From Kutzneria buriramensis (GTDB taxonomy: Bacteria > Actinomycetota > Actinomycetes > Mycobacteriales > Pseudonocardiaceae): a DNA stretch of 64,000 bases. The position numbers were made by a program, and so were the translations under genes. How positions within the stretch are numbered: position 1 is the first letter of the stretch; the number at the start of each line of letters is the position of its first letter. The stretch covers positions 7,130,001 through 7,194,000 of the forward strand of contig NZ_CP144375.1 in NCBI RefSeq assembly GCF_043575855.1. The letters run 5' to 3'. Positions 47,601 to 56,085 of the stretch are shown piece by piece. The notes beneath the pieces are model-generated. The model worked only from the letters and a program-made list of their open reading frames with translations. It had not been told where the DNA came from and ran no database searches.

Positions 47601-48494
47601 CTAGGCACCCACCTCCACCACCTCCTGGATCCGCGACACGTCCCGGCCCGGCGGCTCGCCGAACAGCCGCCGGTACTCCCGGCTGAACTGCGACGGGCTG
47701 TCGTACCCGACCGCGTAGCCCACCGCGGCCACGTCGTCCGGCTCGGCGATCAGCCGCAGCCGCGCGTGCTGGAGCCGTAGCTGCTTCTGGTACTGGAGCG
47801 GGCTCATCGCCGTCACCGCCTTGAAGTGCCGGTTCAGCGTGGCGACGCTCACGCCCACCTCGTCGGCCAGGTCGGCGATGCGGATCGTCCGGTCGAACCG
47901 CTGGGTGATCCACTTCGTGGCCCGCCCGACCAGCGACACCCGGCTGTCCTCGACGCCGATCCGCCGCACCGCCGCCCCGCGCGGGCCGGTCATCAGCCGC
48001 CAGTGGATCTCCCGCTCGACCCCGGCGCCCAGCACCGCGTAGTCCGCGGGCCGGTCCAGCAGCCGGAGCAGGCGCACCACCGCGTCCAGCAACTCCTCGT
48101 CGGCGTCCGCGGTCACGATGCCGCTGCTGACATCGTCGTCACGACCGCTGCCGCCCGTCTCCAGCAACAGCTCCGTGATCACCGACTTGCGCAGCGGCAA
48201 CCCCAGCGCGATGAACGGCTCCCGCGGGCTCGCCTCGATGATCCGCCCCATCACCGGCAGCTCCAGCGAGGCGATCAGGTACTGCCCGGCGCGGTACTCG
48301 TACACCCGGTCCGCGAGCGTCGTCTGCTTCGCACCCTGCGCCACCAACGCCAGCACCGGCGTCGTGATGCCGCCCGTGCCGGTGAGCGCGCACGTGGTGA
48401 CGGCCGCCGTCATGCCCTCGATCCACACCGGCCGAGTGGTGCTCGCATGCAGCCGGGTGATCCGCTCGGCCAGCTCCCGCAACGTGTCCCGCAT
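47601..48494 (-). CDS. AraC family regulator with cupin-like N-terminus
   Basis: A 297-residue regulator. The N-terminal part (about 15-165) has the pattern of the AraC_N arabinose-binding-like domain (VLALVAQGAKQTTLADRVYEY, then IASLELPV). The C-terminal double helix-turn-helix (about 200-290) reads RIADLADEVGVSVATLNRHF and then DVAAVGYAVGYDSPSQFSREY. The ATG at 48494 is preferred; a TTG at 48530 is also open. It diverges from an aldo/keto reductase gene and likely activates it. Near-repeats GATCTGATCGTTC (48535) and GATCGGATCATTC (48593) in the gap could be its binding sites. Confidence 0.87.
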   Translation of the reverse strand: MRDTLRELAERITRLHASTTRPVWIEGMTAAVTTCALTGTGGITTPVLALVAQGAKQTTLADRVYEYRAGQYLIASLELPVMGRIIEASPREPFIALGLPLRKSVITELLLETGGSGRDDDVSSGIVTADADEELLDAVVRLLRLLDRPADYAVLGAGVEREIHWRLMTGPRGAAVRRIGVEDSRVSLVGRATKWITQRFDRTIRIADLADEVGVSVATLNRHFKAVTAMSPLQYQKQLRLQHARLRLIAEPDDVAAVGYAVGYDSPSQFSREYRRLFGEPPGRDVSRIQEVVEVGA

Positions 48495-48620
48495 GTCCCC
48501 ATCTTCACCGAAGTTGCGCAGATCGTGCAACGCGCGGATCTGATCGTTCTAGGAGCGACCCGGGTTCGCTGGTGGAATGGAAGGAGCAACTGATCGGATC
48601 ATTCAACTGGAGCGTGTGGC

Positions 48621-49694
48621 ATGTCGCTGGACTCGTACGTCACCCTCGGCCGGTCCGGCCTGCGGGTCAGCCCGTTCACCCTGGGCACGATGACCTTCGG
48701 CGAGGACTTCGGCTGGGGCAGCAGCCCCGAGGTGTCGGCCGACATCCTGGCCGCCTACCTCGACCGCGGCGGCAACTCGATCGACACCGCCAACATCTAC
48801 ACCGCCGGCCACTCCGAGCGGATCATCGGCGACTACCTCGCCGCCCACCCGGGCCTGCGCGACGGCGTGGTGCTGGGCACCAAGTTCTTCGGCAACCTGC
48901 GGGCCGGCGACCCCAACGGCGGCGGTGTCGGCCGCAAGGCGATCGTGCAGCAGCTGGAGAACTCGCTGCGCCGGCTGCGCACCGACTACGTCGACCTCTA
49001 CTGGGTGCACAACTACGACCCGACCACGCCGATCGAGGAGACCATGCGGACCCTCGACGACCTGGTGACCGCCGGCAAGATCCGGTACGTCGGCCTGTCC
49101 GACCTGCCGGCGTGGAGGGTCGCCGAGGCGGCGCTGACGTCCCGCTTCCACGACCGCGTGCCGATCACCGCGTTGCAGCTGGAGTACTCGCTGCTGGAGC
49201 GCACCTCCGAGGGCGAGCTGCTGCCGGCCGCGCAGCACCTGGGCATCGGCGTGCTGCCGTGGAGCCCGCTCAAGAACGGCTTCCTGTCCGGCAAGTACTC
49301 CAGCGCCCGACCGAGCACCACCGCCCGCGGCAACAACGGCTACTTCCAGCCGCCGACCGCCGAGGAGTACGTGGTGATCGACGCCGTCAACGACATCGCC
49401 GCGGAGATCGGCGCCAGCTCGGCGGCGGTCGCGCTGGCCTGGGTGCAGGGCCGGCCGGGCATCACGTCGACCATCATCGGCGCCCGCACGCTGGAGCAGT
49501 TCACCGCCAACATCGCCGGCCTGGACCTCGTCCTCGGCGACGAGCACCGGGCCCGCCTGGACGAGCTGTCCGCGCCGACGCTCGACTTCCCGGCGGCGGC
49601 CAACCTGCACGCGCCGATGATGCAGTTCGGCGGAATGTCGGTGGACGGCATCCGCCCACCGGCCCATCCGGCGTTGGTGCCGGTCGAGGCGTGA
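48621..49694 (+). CDS. Aldo/keto reductase
   Basis: A 357-residue NADPH-dependent oxidoreductase with the (alpha/beta)8 barrel. The catalytic tetrad is recognisable: Asp in DTANIY with the Tyr four residues on, Lys in LGTKFF and His in VHNYD. The LQLEYSLLER and C-terminal STIIGARTLEQ segments bind the cofactor, as in the Tas/YajO-like group. GGAGC lies about 9 nt before the ATG at 48621. Divergent AraC regulator upstream and TetR gene 24 nt downstream suggest regulated detoxification of carbonyl compounds; substrate unknown. Confidence 0.9.
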   Translation: MSLDSYVTLGRSGLRVSPFTLGTMTFGEDFGWGSSPEVSADILAAYLDRGGNSIDTANIYTAGHSERIIGDYLAAHPGLRDGVVLGTKFFGNLRAGDPNGGGVGRKAIVQQLENSLRRLRTDYVDLYWVHNYDPTTPIEETMRTLDDLVTAGKIRYVGLSDLPAWRVAEAALTSRFHDRVPITALQLEYSLLERTSEGELLPAAQHLGIGVLPWSPLKNGFLSGKYSSARPSTTARGNNGYFQPPTAEEYVVIDAVNDIAAEIGASSAAVALAWVQGRPGITSTIIGARTLEQFTANIAGLDLVLGDEHRARLDELSAPTLDFPAAANLHAPMMQFGGMSVDGIRPPAHPALVPVEA

Positions 49695-49718
49695 GGACGC
49701 CCCGGGCAGAATGCGCGG

Positions 49719-50243
49719 ATGCGAGTCGACGCCGAGCGCAACCACCGGGTCATCGTCGAGGCGGCCGGTGACCTGTTCTGCCAGCACGGCCCGAAGGTGT
49801 CGATGGACGCCATCGCGGCTGCCGCCGGCGTCGGCAAGGGCACCCTGTTCCGCCGGTTCGGCGACCGCGACGGCCTGGTCCGCGCGGTCGTCGAGGAACG
49901 GACCGAGGCGTGGTGGCAGGAGGCGCACCGGCGGGCCGTGGACCGGACCGTCCCGGCCAGGGACCGCGCGATCCGGTTCGTGGACGACGTGTTCGACCTG
50001 GTCGTGCTGCGGCTGCGGCCGCTGATGGCCACGATGGAGCGGTCCGAGTGCGCCGACGGCACGCCGCCGCGCTGGATCACCCAGCTGGCCGAGCTGATCG
50101 CGGAGGTCCGGCCGGCGGCCGACGCCGACTTCCTGGCCAGGGCGATCATCGGCAGCATGCGCAGCGAGATGGTGCAGGCGGGGCGGGAGAACGCACTCAG
50201 GGTGAATGTGCTGGCCCTTACGACGAGCGTGTTGGGTGATTGA
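49719..50243 (+). CDS. TetR family regulator
   Basis: A 174-residue TetR protein. The DNA-binding domain (about 10-50) reads SMDAIAAAAGVGKGTLFRRF, and the short C-terminal helical domain resembles the SCO4008/YsiA-like type. The ATG at 49719 is 24 nt after the aldo/keto reductase stop, so both are probably on one transcript. No ribosome site is strong. A separate operator is not visible; it may act on the AraC/AKR intergenic region. Confidence 0.85.
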   Translation: MRVDAERNHRVIVEAAGDLFCQHGPKVSMDAIAAAAGVGKGTLFRRFGDRDGLVRAVVEERTEAWWQEAHRRAVDRTVPARDRAIRFVDDVFDLVVLRLRPLMATMERSECADGTPPRWITQLAELIAEVRPAADADFLARAIIGSMRSEMVQAGRENALRVNVLALTTSVLGD

Positions 50244-50304
50244 CCCCCGCTGACCTCACGGGACCACACTGGGCGGTCGGTTCGCTGCTCAGCGTGGAGG
50301 AGCC

Positions 50305-51270
50305 ATGACCCTGCGCCGCCTGCTCACAGCCGCGGTTGTCGTCCTCACATCCCTCGTCTGCCTAGGCACGGGCGCCGCCGCCGCGGCGACGCCCACCTAC
50401 TCCCGCTACGTCGCCCTCGGCGACTCGTACACCTCCGGCCCGTTCATCCCGTTCCTGCGCCTCGATCCCATCGGGTGCGTCCGCTCCACCAACAACTACC
50501 CGGCGCTGCTCGCCGCGACTCTGCACGTGAGCAGCTACACCGACGTCAGCTGCGGCGGCGCGGACACCACCAACATGACCGCCGCGCAGAGCGTGCCGCT
50601 GTTCGGCACGAACCCGCCGCAGTTCAACGCCCTGCGCGCGGACACCGACCTCGTCACGGTCGGCATCGGCGGCAACGACGACGGCGTGTTCGGCAACGTC
50701 GTCGGCACCTGTCCCGGTCTGCGTGCCTCCGATCCCACTGGCGCGCCGTGCAAGGCGCACTTCACCGTGAACGGGCAGGACACGCTGCTGGCGAGCATCG
50801 CCGCCACGCAGGGCAGGGTGACGGCCGTGGTGCAGGGCATCCACCAGCGCTCGCCGCACGCGAGGGTGCTGGTCATCGGCTACCCGCGTATCGCGCCGCC
50901 GACCGGCACCTGCCCGGACGTGCTGCCCTTCGCCGACGGCGACTACCCGTACCTGGACAGCATCGAGCATGCGCTCAACGCCGCCGTGTCCAACGCCGCG
51001 GCGGCCGCGAACGCGACGTACGTCGACACGTACGGGCCGTCGCTCGGGCACGACGCGTGCGCGGGCGACAACGCCTGGGTCCAGGGGCAGTCGTTCGACC
51101 TGTTCGCCGCCTACCCGTACCACCCGCGCAAGGCCGGCATGGTCGGCGAGGCGGGCATCATCGCCGGCGTCCTCGGCGCGAGCCGCGTCGTGACGACGGT
51201 GACGCCACACGCGCCGACCGCGAGTGTGAGCACCCTCACGGCGCTGGCCCACGCCCTGGTCAAGGGCTGA
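50305..51270 (+). CDS. Secreted SGNH/GDSL-family hydrolase (lipase/esterase)
   Basis: A 321-residue extracellular esterase. A signal peptide of about 27 residues precedes the catalytic domain with block I GDSYTSG (nucleophile Ser), block III GGND and a C-terminal His in YPYHPRKAG. Several cysteines in conserved positions (in IGCVR, VSCGG, GTCPG, APCK) indicate disulfides as in the Streptomyces lipase type. GGAGGAG is close to the ATG at 50305. Substrate could be lipid or acetylated glycan. The gene stands upstream of the second cobalamin riboswitch, unrelated in function. Confidence 0.9.
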   Translation: MTLRRLLTAAVVVLTSLVCLGTGAAAAATPTYSRYVALGDSYTSGPFIPFLRLDPIGCVRSTNNYPALLAATLHVSSYTDVSCGGADTTNMTAAQSVPLFGTNPPQFNALRADTDLVTVGIGGNDDGVFGNVVGTCPGLRASDPTGAPCKAHFTVNGQDTLLASIAATQGRVTAVVQGIHQRSPHARVLVIGYPRIAPPTGTCPDVLPFADGDYPYLDSIEHALNAAVSNAAAAANATYVDTYGPSLGHDACAGDNAWVQGQSFDLFAAYPYHPRKAGMVGEAGIIAGVLGASRVVTTVTPHAPTASVSTLTALAHALVKG

Positions 51271-51314
51271 TTCACCGCCTCGCTGCCGGCGGGCATGCAA
51301 CTAGACTGCCCGCC

Positions 51315-51428
51315 GACAGCGAGGTGTGTGCGAGGAACCCGGTGCGAGTCCGGGACGGTCCCGCCACTGTGACCTGGCCGCAGTCGAGTTGACTACGGCC
51401 CGGGAGTCAGGAACTCGGCCCCTCGTCC
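51315..51428 (+). ncRNA. Cobalamin riboswitch before the corrin operon
   Basis: Full-length aptamer: closing helix GACAGCGAGG with CCTCGTC, GCGAGGAACCCGG, GCGAGTCCGGGAC, B12 box GCCACTGTG (51363-51371), and the GGGAGTCAGGAACTCGGCC element. This is the classical version, longer than the one before cobN. The chelatase ribosome site (GAGGAAGGA, 51452-51460) lies just downstream. High cobalamin should repress the whole operon. Confidence 0.95.
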
Positions 51429-51466
51429 GCCGGACCCGGGCGTGGACACCCGAGGAAGGACTTGGC

Positions 51467-53410
51467 ATGGCACCCCGCTTCCCGTTCTCGGCGGTCGTCG
51501 GCCACGACGACCTACGACTGTCGCTGCTGCTCAACGCGGTGCACCCGGCCATCGGCGGCGTGCTCGTGCGCGGCGAGAAGGGCACCGCCAAGTCGACCAT
51601 CGTGCGGGCGCTCGCCGCGCTGCTGCCGGACCTGGACGTGGTGCCGGGCTGCCGGTTCGCGTGCGACCCGGCCAACCCCGACCCCGACTGCCCGGACGGC
51701 CCGCACGGCGCGGGCGCCGACCGTCGGCCGTCACGGCTGGTGGAGCTGCCGGTCGGTGCCACGGAGGACCGCCTGGTCGGCTCGCTGGACCTGGAGCGGG
51801 CGCTGACCGAGGGCGTGCGCGCGTACCAGCCGGGTCTGCTGGCGGCCGCGCACCGCGGCGTCCTGTACGTGGACGAGGTCAACCTCCTGCACGACCACCT
51901 CGTGGACCTGCTGCTGGATGCGGCGGCGATGGGGCGTGCGCACGTGGAGCGCGAGGGCGTGTCCGTGTCGCACGCGGCGTCGTTCCTGCTCGTGGGCACG
52001 ATGAACCCCGAGGAGGGGGAGCTACGCCCGCAGCTGCTGGACCGCTTCGGGCTCACGGTGCAGGTGCTGGCGTCACGGGACGTCTCGACCCGTACGGAGG
52101 TCATCCGCCGGCGTCTGTCGTACGAGGCGGACCCCGCGGGCTTCGCGGCGGATTGGGCGGACGCGGATGCGGAGCTCGCGGCGCGGATCGTGAAGGCACG
52201 CGCGGAGCTGCCGAACGTGGTGCTGCCGGACACGGAGCTGCGCCGGATCGCGGCCGTGTGCGCGGCGTTCGAGGTGGACGGCATGCGTGCGGACCTGGTG
52301 GTGGCCCGCACGGCCAGCGCGCACTGCGCGTGGCGCGGGGCGAACACCGTCACCGAGGAGGACGTGGAGATCGCGGTCCGGCTGGCGCTGCCGCACCGCC
52401 GCCGGCGAGACCCGTTCGACGAGCCCGGTGTCGACGAGCAGCAGCTGCAAGAGGCGATGCAGCAGGCCTCCGCCGAGATCGACGACGACCCGGACGATGA
52501 CCCCGACGGCGGCGAGAGCCCACCGGAATCGCAGGCGCCGCAACAACAGCAACAGCAGCAAGGCGAGGGCAAGGCGCCGAAGGACCAGGCCCCGGCCGCG
52601 CCCTCGTCGGCGTTCAAGGCCCGGCTGTTGCAGGTTCCCGGTGTCGGCGAGGGCGCTCCCGGGCGACGGTCCCGTGCGCGGTCGACCGGCGGTCGCACGG
52701 TGCGTTCCTCCACCGTGGACGGTCACGGCCTGCACCTCATCGGCACTGTCACCGCTGCCGCCCCGCACCAGCGGGCGCGTGGGCGTGACGGCGCGGGGCT
52801 CCGGCTCACGGGCGAGGATCTGCGACTCGCCGTGCGTGAGGGCAAGGAAGGCAACCTCGTCCTGTTCGCCGTCGACGCCTCCGGCTCCATGGCCGCACGG
52901 CAGCGCATGTCGGCGGTGAGCGGCGCTGTGCTGTCGCTGCTGCGTGACGCGTATCAGCGGCGGGACAAGGTCGGCGTGGTGACGTTCCGCGGCACCGAGG
53001 CGCAGGTGGCGCTGCCGCCGACGTCGTCCGTGGACGCCGCGGTGGCCCGCCTGCGCAAGCTCCGCACCGGCGGCCGCACGCCGCTGGCGGACGGTTTGTT
53101 GAAGGCGCACAAGGTGTTGTCGGTGGAACGCCTGCGCGATCCGCGCCGGCGACCGCTGCTGGTCGTCGTCACGGACGGCCGCGCCACCGCCGCGCGTCCC
53201 GGGCACGACCCCGTGCAGGATTCGCTCAGGGCGGCGGCGATGCTCGCGGCCGACGGCGTCGCCACGGTGGTGGTGGACTGCGAGAACGGGCCCGTCCGGC
53301 TCGGCCTCGCCGACAAGCTGGCGACGGCGCTGGACGGCGTCTGCCTGCGGTTGGAACAGCTGTCGGCCGAGCAGGTGGCCGGTGTGGTGCGAGCGACGAG
53401 GGCGGCCTGA
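51467..53410 (+). CDS. AAA/VWA chelatase subunit (ChlI-ChlD/CobST-like fusion)
   Basis: A 647-residue fused chelatase motor. The AAA+ half (about 1-330) has Walker A GEKGTAKST, a BchI-type VDEVNLLHDH and GTMNPEEGELRPQLLDRFG. An acidic, Gln-rich linker (about 340-385) leads to a von Willebrand A domain with the MIDAS motif DASGS. Such proteins energise metal insertion by a large CobN/BchH subunit. CobN, encoded 14 kb upstream under its own riboswitch, is the likely partner; the mycobacterial equivalent is Rv2850c (recalled). The ATG at 51467 follows GAGGAAGGA at 6 nt. The next gene begins 1 nt after its stop. Confidence 0.92.
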   Translation: MAPRFPFSAVVGHDDLRLSLLLNAVHPAIGGVLVRGEKGTAKSTIVRALAALLPDLDVVPGCRFACDPANPDPDCPDGPHGAGADRRPSRLVELPVGATEDRLVGSLDLERALTEGVRAYQPGLLAAAHRGVLYVDEVNLLHDHLVDLLLDAAAMGRAHVEREGVSVSHAASFLLVGTMNPEEGELRPQLLDRFGLTVQVLASRDVSTRTEVIRRRLSYEADPAGFAADWADADAELAARIVKARAELPNVVLPDTELRRIAAVCAAFEVDGMRADLVVARTASAHCAWRGANTVTEEDVEIAVRLALPHRRRRDPFDEPGVDEQQLQEAMQQASAEIDDDPDDDPDGGESPPESQAPQQQQQQQGEGKAPKDQAPAAPSSAFKARLLQVPGVGEGAPGRRSRARSTGGRTVRSSTVDGHGLHLIGTVTAAAPHQRARGRDGAGLRLTGEDLRLAVREGKEGNLVLFAVDASGSMAARQRMSAVSGAVLSLLRDAYQRRDKVGVVTFRGTEAQVALPPTSSVDAAVARLRKLRTGGRTPLADGLLKAHKVLSVERLRDPRRRPLLVVVTDGRATAARPGHDPVQDSLRAAAMLAADGVATVVVDCENGPVRLGLADKLATALDGVCLRLEQLSAEQVAGVVRATRAA

Positions 53411-53411
53411 C

Positions 53412-54026
53412 ATGCCACAGGGAAAGCCGGAAGTCGTCCCCGCCGACGGCCTGACCACCAGGCAGCGCCGCAACCGGCCGCTGGTCGTCGTGCACACCGG
53501 CGTGATGAAGGGCAAGTCCACCGCCGCCTTCGGGCTGGCCCTGCGCGGCTGGAACCAGGGCTGGTCCATCGGCGTATTCCAGTTCGTGAAATCGGCGAAG
53601 TGGAAGGTCGGCGAGGAGGCCGCGTTCCGGGCGCTGGGCGAGGTGCACGAGCGCACCGGCCAGGGCGGCCCGGTGGCGTGGCACAAGATGGGCGAGGGCT
53701 GGTCGTGGACCCGCAAGCCCGGCAGCGACGAGGACCACGCCGCCGCCGCGCTGGAGGGCTGGCGGGAGATCCAGCGCCGGCTCGCCGCCGAGGAGCACGG
53801 CCTGTACGTGCTCGACGAGTTCACCTACCCCCTGAAGTGGGGCTGGGTCGACGTCGACGAGGTGGTGGCCACGCTGCGCGACCGCCCCGGCTTCCAGCAC
53901 GTCGTGATCACCGGCCGGAACGCGCCGGAGAAGCTGGTGGACGCCGCCGACCTCGTGGTGGAGATGACCAAGGTCAAGCACCCCATGGACGCCGGCCAGA
54001 AGGGCCAGCGGGGGATCGAGTGGTAG
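53412..54026 (+). CDS. cobO: Cob(I)yrinic acid a,c-diamide adenosyltransferase (CobO)
   Basis: ATP:co(I)rrinoid adenosyltransferase of 204 residues; transfers the 5'-deoxyadenosyl group from ATP to cobalt(I) in corrinoids. The modified P-loop HTGVMKGKSTAAFG, the GVFQFVKSAKW strand and the DEFTYPLKWGW segment are CobO/CobA type. The ATG at 53412 is separated by 1 nt from the chelatase stop. Its end overlaps cobB by 7 nt, indicating translational coupling. Confidence 0.95.
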   Translation: MPQGKPEVVPADGLTTRQRRNRPLVVVHTGVMKGKSTAAFGLALRGWNQGWSIGVFQFVKSAKWKVGEEAAFRALGEVHERTGQGGPVAWHKMGEGWSWTRKPGSDEDHAAAALEGWREIQRRLAAEEHGLYVLDEFTYPLKWGWVDVDEVVATLRDRPGFQHVVITGRNAPEKLVDAADLVVEMTKVKHPMDAGQKGQRGIEW

Positions 54027-55351
54027 CCAGGCTGGTGATCGCCGCGCCGTCGTCGGGCAGCGGCAAGACCACGGTGGCCACCGGGCTGATGGCCGCGCTG
54101 CGGCGGCGCGGCGGCCGGGTGGCCCCGTTCAAGGTCGGCCCGGACTACATCGACCCCGGCTACCACACGCTGGCCGCCGGCCGGCCCGGCCGGAACCTCG
54201 ACCCGGTGCTGGTCGGCGAGGAGCGGATCGCGCCGCTGTGCCGGCACGGCTCGCACGGCGCCGACATCGCCGTGATCGAGGGCGTGATGGGCCTGTTCGA
54301 CGGCCGCATCGGAACGGACGGCTTCGGTTCCACCGCCCATGTGGCGTCGTTGTTGCAGGCGCCGGTCGTGCTGGTGGTCGACGGCCGGGGGCAGGGCCGC
54401 AGCCTCGCGGCTCTCCTGCACGGGTTCCGTTCCTACGACGCCACCGTCCGCCTGGCCGGAGTGATCCTGAACCAGGTCGGGTCGGAGCGGCACGAGCAGG
54501 TGCTGACCGAGGCATGCGACGAGATCGGCCTCGACGTGCTGGGGGTCGTGCGGCGGTCGCAGGGGTTGGAGGTGCCGTCGCGGCACCTCGGTCTCGTTAC
54601 CGCCGCGGAGCACGGATCCGTTGCGGTGCAAGCGGTCGAGGCGATGGCGGACTCCGTTGCCGCCGGCGTGGACCTGGACGAGGTGTCCGCGCTGGCGGCG
54701 ACCGCGCCGTCGTTGACGGCGCAACCGTGGTCGCCGGACGTCGATCCGGTGAGCGCCCGGCCCGTCGTCGCGGTGGCCGGGGGATCGGCCTTCACGTTCG
54801 GGTACGCCGAACACGTGGAGCTGCTCAAGGCGGCCGGCGCGCAGGTGGCCGTGGTGGATCCGTTGCGGGACAAGGAACTCCCCGATGGAACCGCCGGTCT
54901 CGTGCTGCCGGGCGGCTTCCCCGAGCAGCACGCCGCCGAGCTGTCCGCGAACGACTCGCTGCGGCGGGAGGTCGCCGAGCTGGCCGCCAGCGGCGCGCCT
55001 GTGCACGCCGAATGCGGCGGCCTGCTCTACCTCGCGCGGGAACTCGACGGCCTGCCGATGTGCGGCGTGCTGCCGGCCGTAGCGGCCATGACTTCCCGAC
55101 TGACCCTCGGGTACCGCGACGCTCTAGCCCCGGTCGAGTCAACATTGCACTCGATCGGGGACCGGGTGACGGGACACGAGTTCCACCGCACCGCCGTCAC
55201 GCCCCGGCACGGCGACCAACCGGCGTGGCGGTGGCGCGACGCCGAGCCCGAGGGCTTCGTCCACGGCGGCGTGCACGCCTCCTACCTGCACACACATCCG
55301 GCCGGCGCCCCGCAGGCCATCAGGCGGTTCGTCGAAAGGTGCACGAAGTGA
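54020..55351 (+). CDS. cobB: Cobyrinic/hydrogenobyrinic acid a,c-diamide synthase (CobB)
   Basis: Glutamine-dependent amidase of 443 residues that amidates the a and c side chains of (hydrogeno)byrinic acid. The N-terminal P-loop is APSSGSGKTT, with GPDYIDP and EGVMGLFDG characteristic of CobB/CbiA; the C-terminal amidotransferase half carries the nucleophile in HAECGGL and a C-terminal His in GHEFH. GTG start at 54020 overlaps cobO by 7 nt, after GGGGG. The next start overlaps the stop as GTGA. Confidence 0.95.
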   Translation: MVARLVIAAPSSGSGKTTVATGLMAALRRRGGRVAPFKVGPDYIDPGYHTLAAGRPGRNLDPVLVGEERIAPLCRHGSHGADIAVIEGVMGLFDGRIGTDGFGSTAHVASLLQAPVVLVVDGRGQGRSLAALLHGFRSYDATVRLAGVILNQVGSERHEQVLTEACDEIGLDVLGVVRRSQGLEVPSRHLGLVTAAEHGSVAVQAVEAMADSVAAGVDLDEVSALAATAPSLTAQPWSPDVDPVSARPVVAVAGGSAFTFGYAEHVELLKAAGAQVAVVDPLRDKELPDGTAGLVLPGGFPEQHAAELSANDSLRREVAELAASGAPVHAECGGLLYLARELDGLPMCGVLPAVAAMTSRLTLGYRDALAPVESTLHSIGDRVTGHEFHRTAVTPRHGDQPAWRWRDAEPEGFVHGGVHASYLHTHPAGAPQAIRRFVERCTK

Positions 55352-56085
55352 GACTGGTCGGACTCGGCGTCGGCCCCGGCGACCCGGAGCTGCTCACCCT
55401 CGCCGGCCTGCGCGAGCTCAAGGCGGCCGGCCGCGTCTTCGTGCCGGTGATGTCGACCGAGGAGGAGGGCCGCTCGGAGGCCGTGGTCCGCGCGCACCTG
55501 CCGGTCGACGCCCCGATCGAGCGACTGGTGTTCGCGCTCAACGACGACGTGCGCGGTTCACAACAACGTCGTAACGAACTGTGGGACGCCGCGGGCACGC
55601 GAGTCGCCGAACATCTGCGCGAAAAGGGCGGCAGCGCGGTGTTCGCGACCATCGGCGACCCGATGATCTACTCCACTTTCACCTACCTCGCGGCCACCGT
55701 TCGGCGGTTGCTGCCCGAGGTGGAAGTGGTCCTCAGCCCCGGCATCACCGCCATGCAGGCGGCCGCCAGCACCGCCGGACTCCATCTGGTCGAGGGCGTC
55801 GAGTCGCTCACCCTGGTGCCCGTGACCCGAGAGGTGACCGGGCTGCGGGCGGCCTTGCGGGGTGGCGGTACGGTCGTCGCCTACAAGGGCGGCCGTCGTC
55901 TCGACGAGCTGAAAGCCGAGATCGTGGCCGCCGGGGCGCTGGACCGCTCGGTGTACGCCGAGCATCTCGGCACGGATCGGGCGCGGGTGCTCCCCCTGTC
56001 CGATGTGGACGAGTCGGTTGCTGCGCCGTACTTGTCCACGGTCGTGATACTTCCGCCCCGAGGCGGGAGAGGGGAGCAGTTGTGA
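55348..56085 (+). CDS. cobI: Precorrin-2 C20-methyltransferase (CobI)
   Basis: SAM-dependent methyltransferase of 245 residues acting on precorrin-2 at C-20. GVGPGDPELLT at the start and the FATIGDPMIYSTF loop are hallmarks of the CobI/CbiL class of tetrapyrrole methylases. It is a single-domain CobI, not the CobI-CobJ fusion found in some actinobacteria. GTG start at 55348 in a GTGA overlap with cobB; its own stop overlaps cobM in the same way. The product, precorrin-3A, would need CobJ-type processing enzymes that are not in the window. Confidence 0.93.
   Translation: MRLVGLGVGPGDPELLTLAGLRELKAAGRVFVPVMSTEEEGRSEAVVRAHLPVDAPIERLVFALNDDVRGSQQRRNELWDAAGTRVAEHLREKGGSAVFATIGDPMIYSTFTYLAATVRRLLPEVEVVLSPGITAMQAAASTAGLHLVEGVESLTLVPVTREVTGLRAALRGGGTVVAYKGGRRLDELKAEIVAAGALDRSVYAEHLGTDRARVLPLSDVDESVAAPYLSTVVILPPRGGRGEQL

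Noticed and set aside
52530..52565. CAA/CAG-rich tract in the chelatase gene as a repeat or assembly artefact
   Set aside because: It is in frame, encodes the Gln-rich linker between the AAA and VWA domains, and such acidic/Gln linkers are normal for the family.
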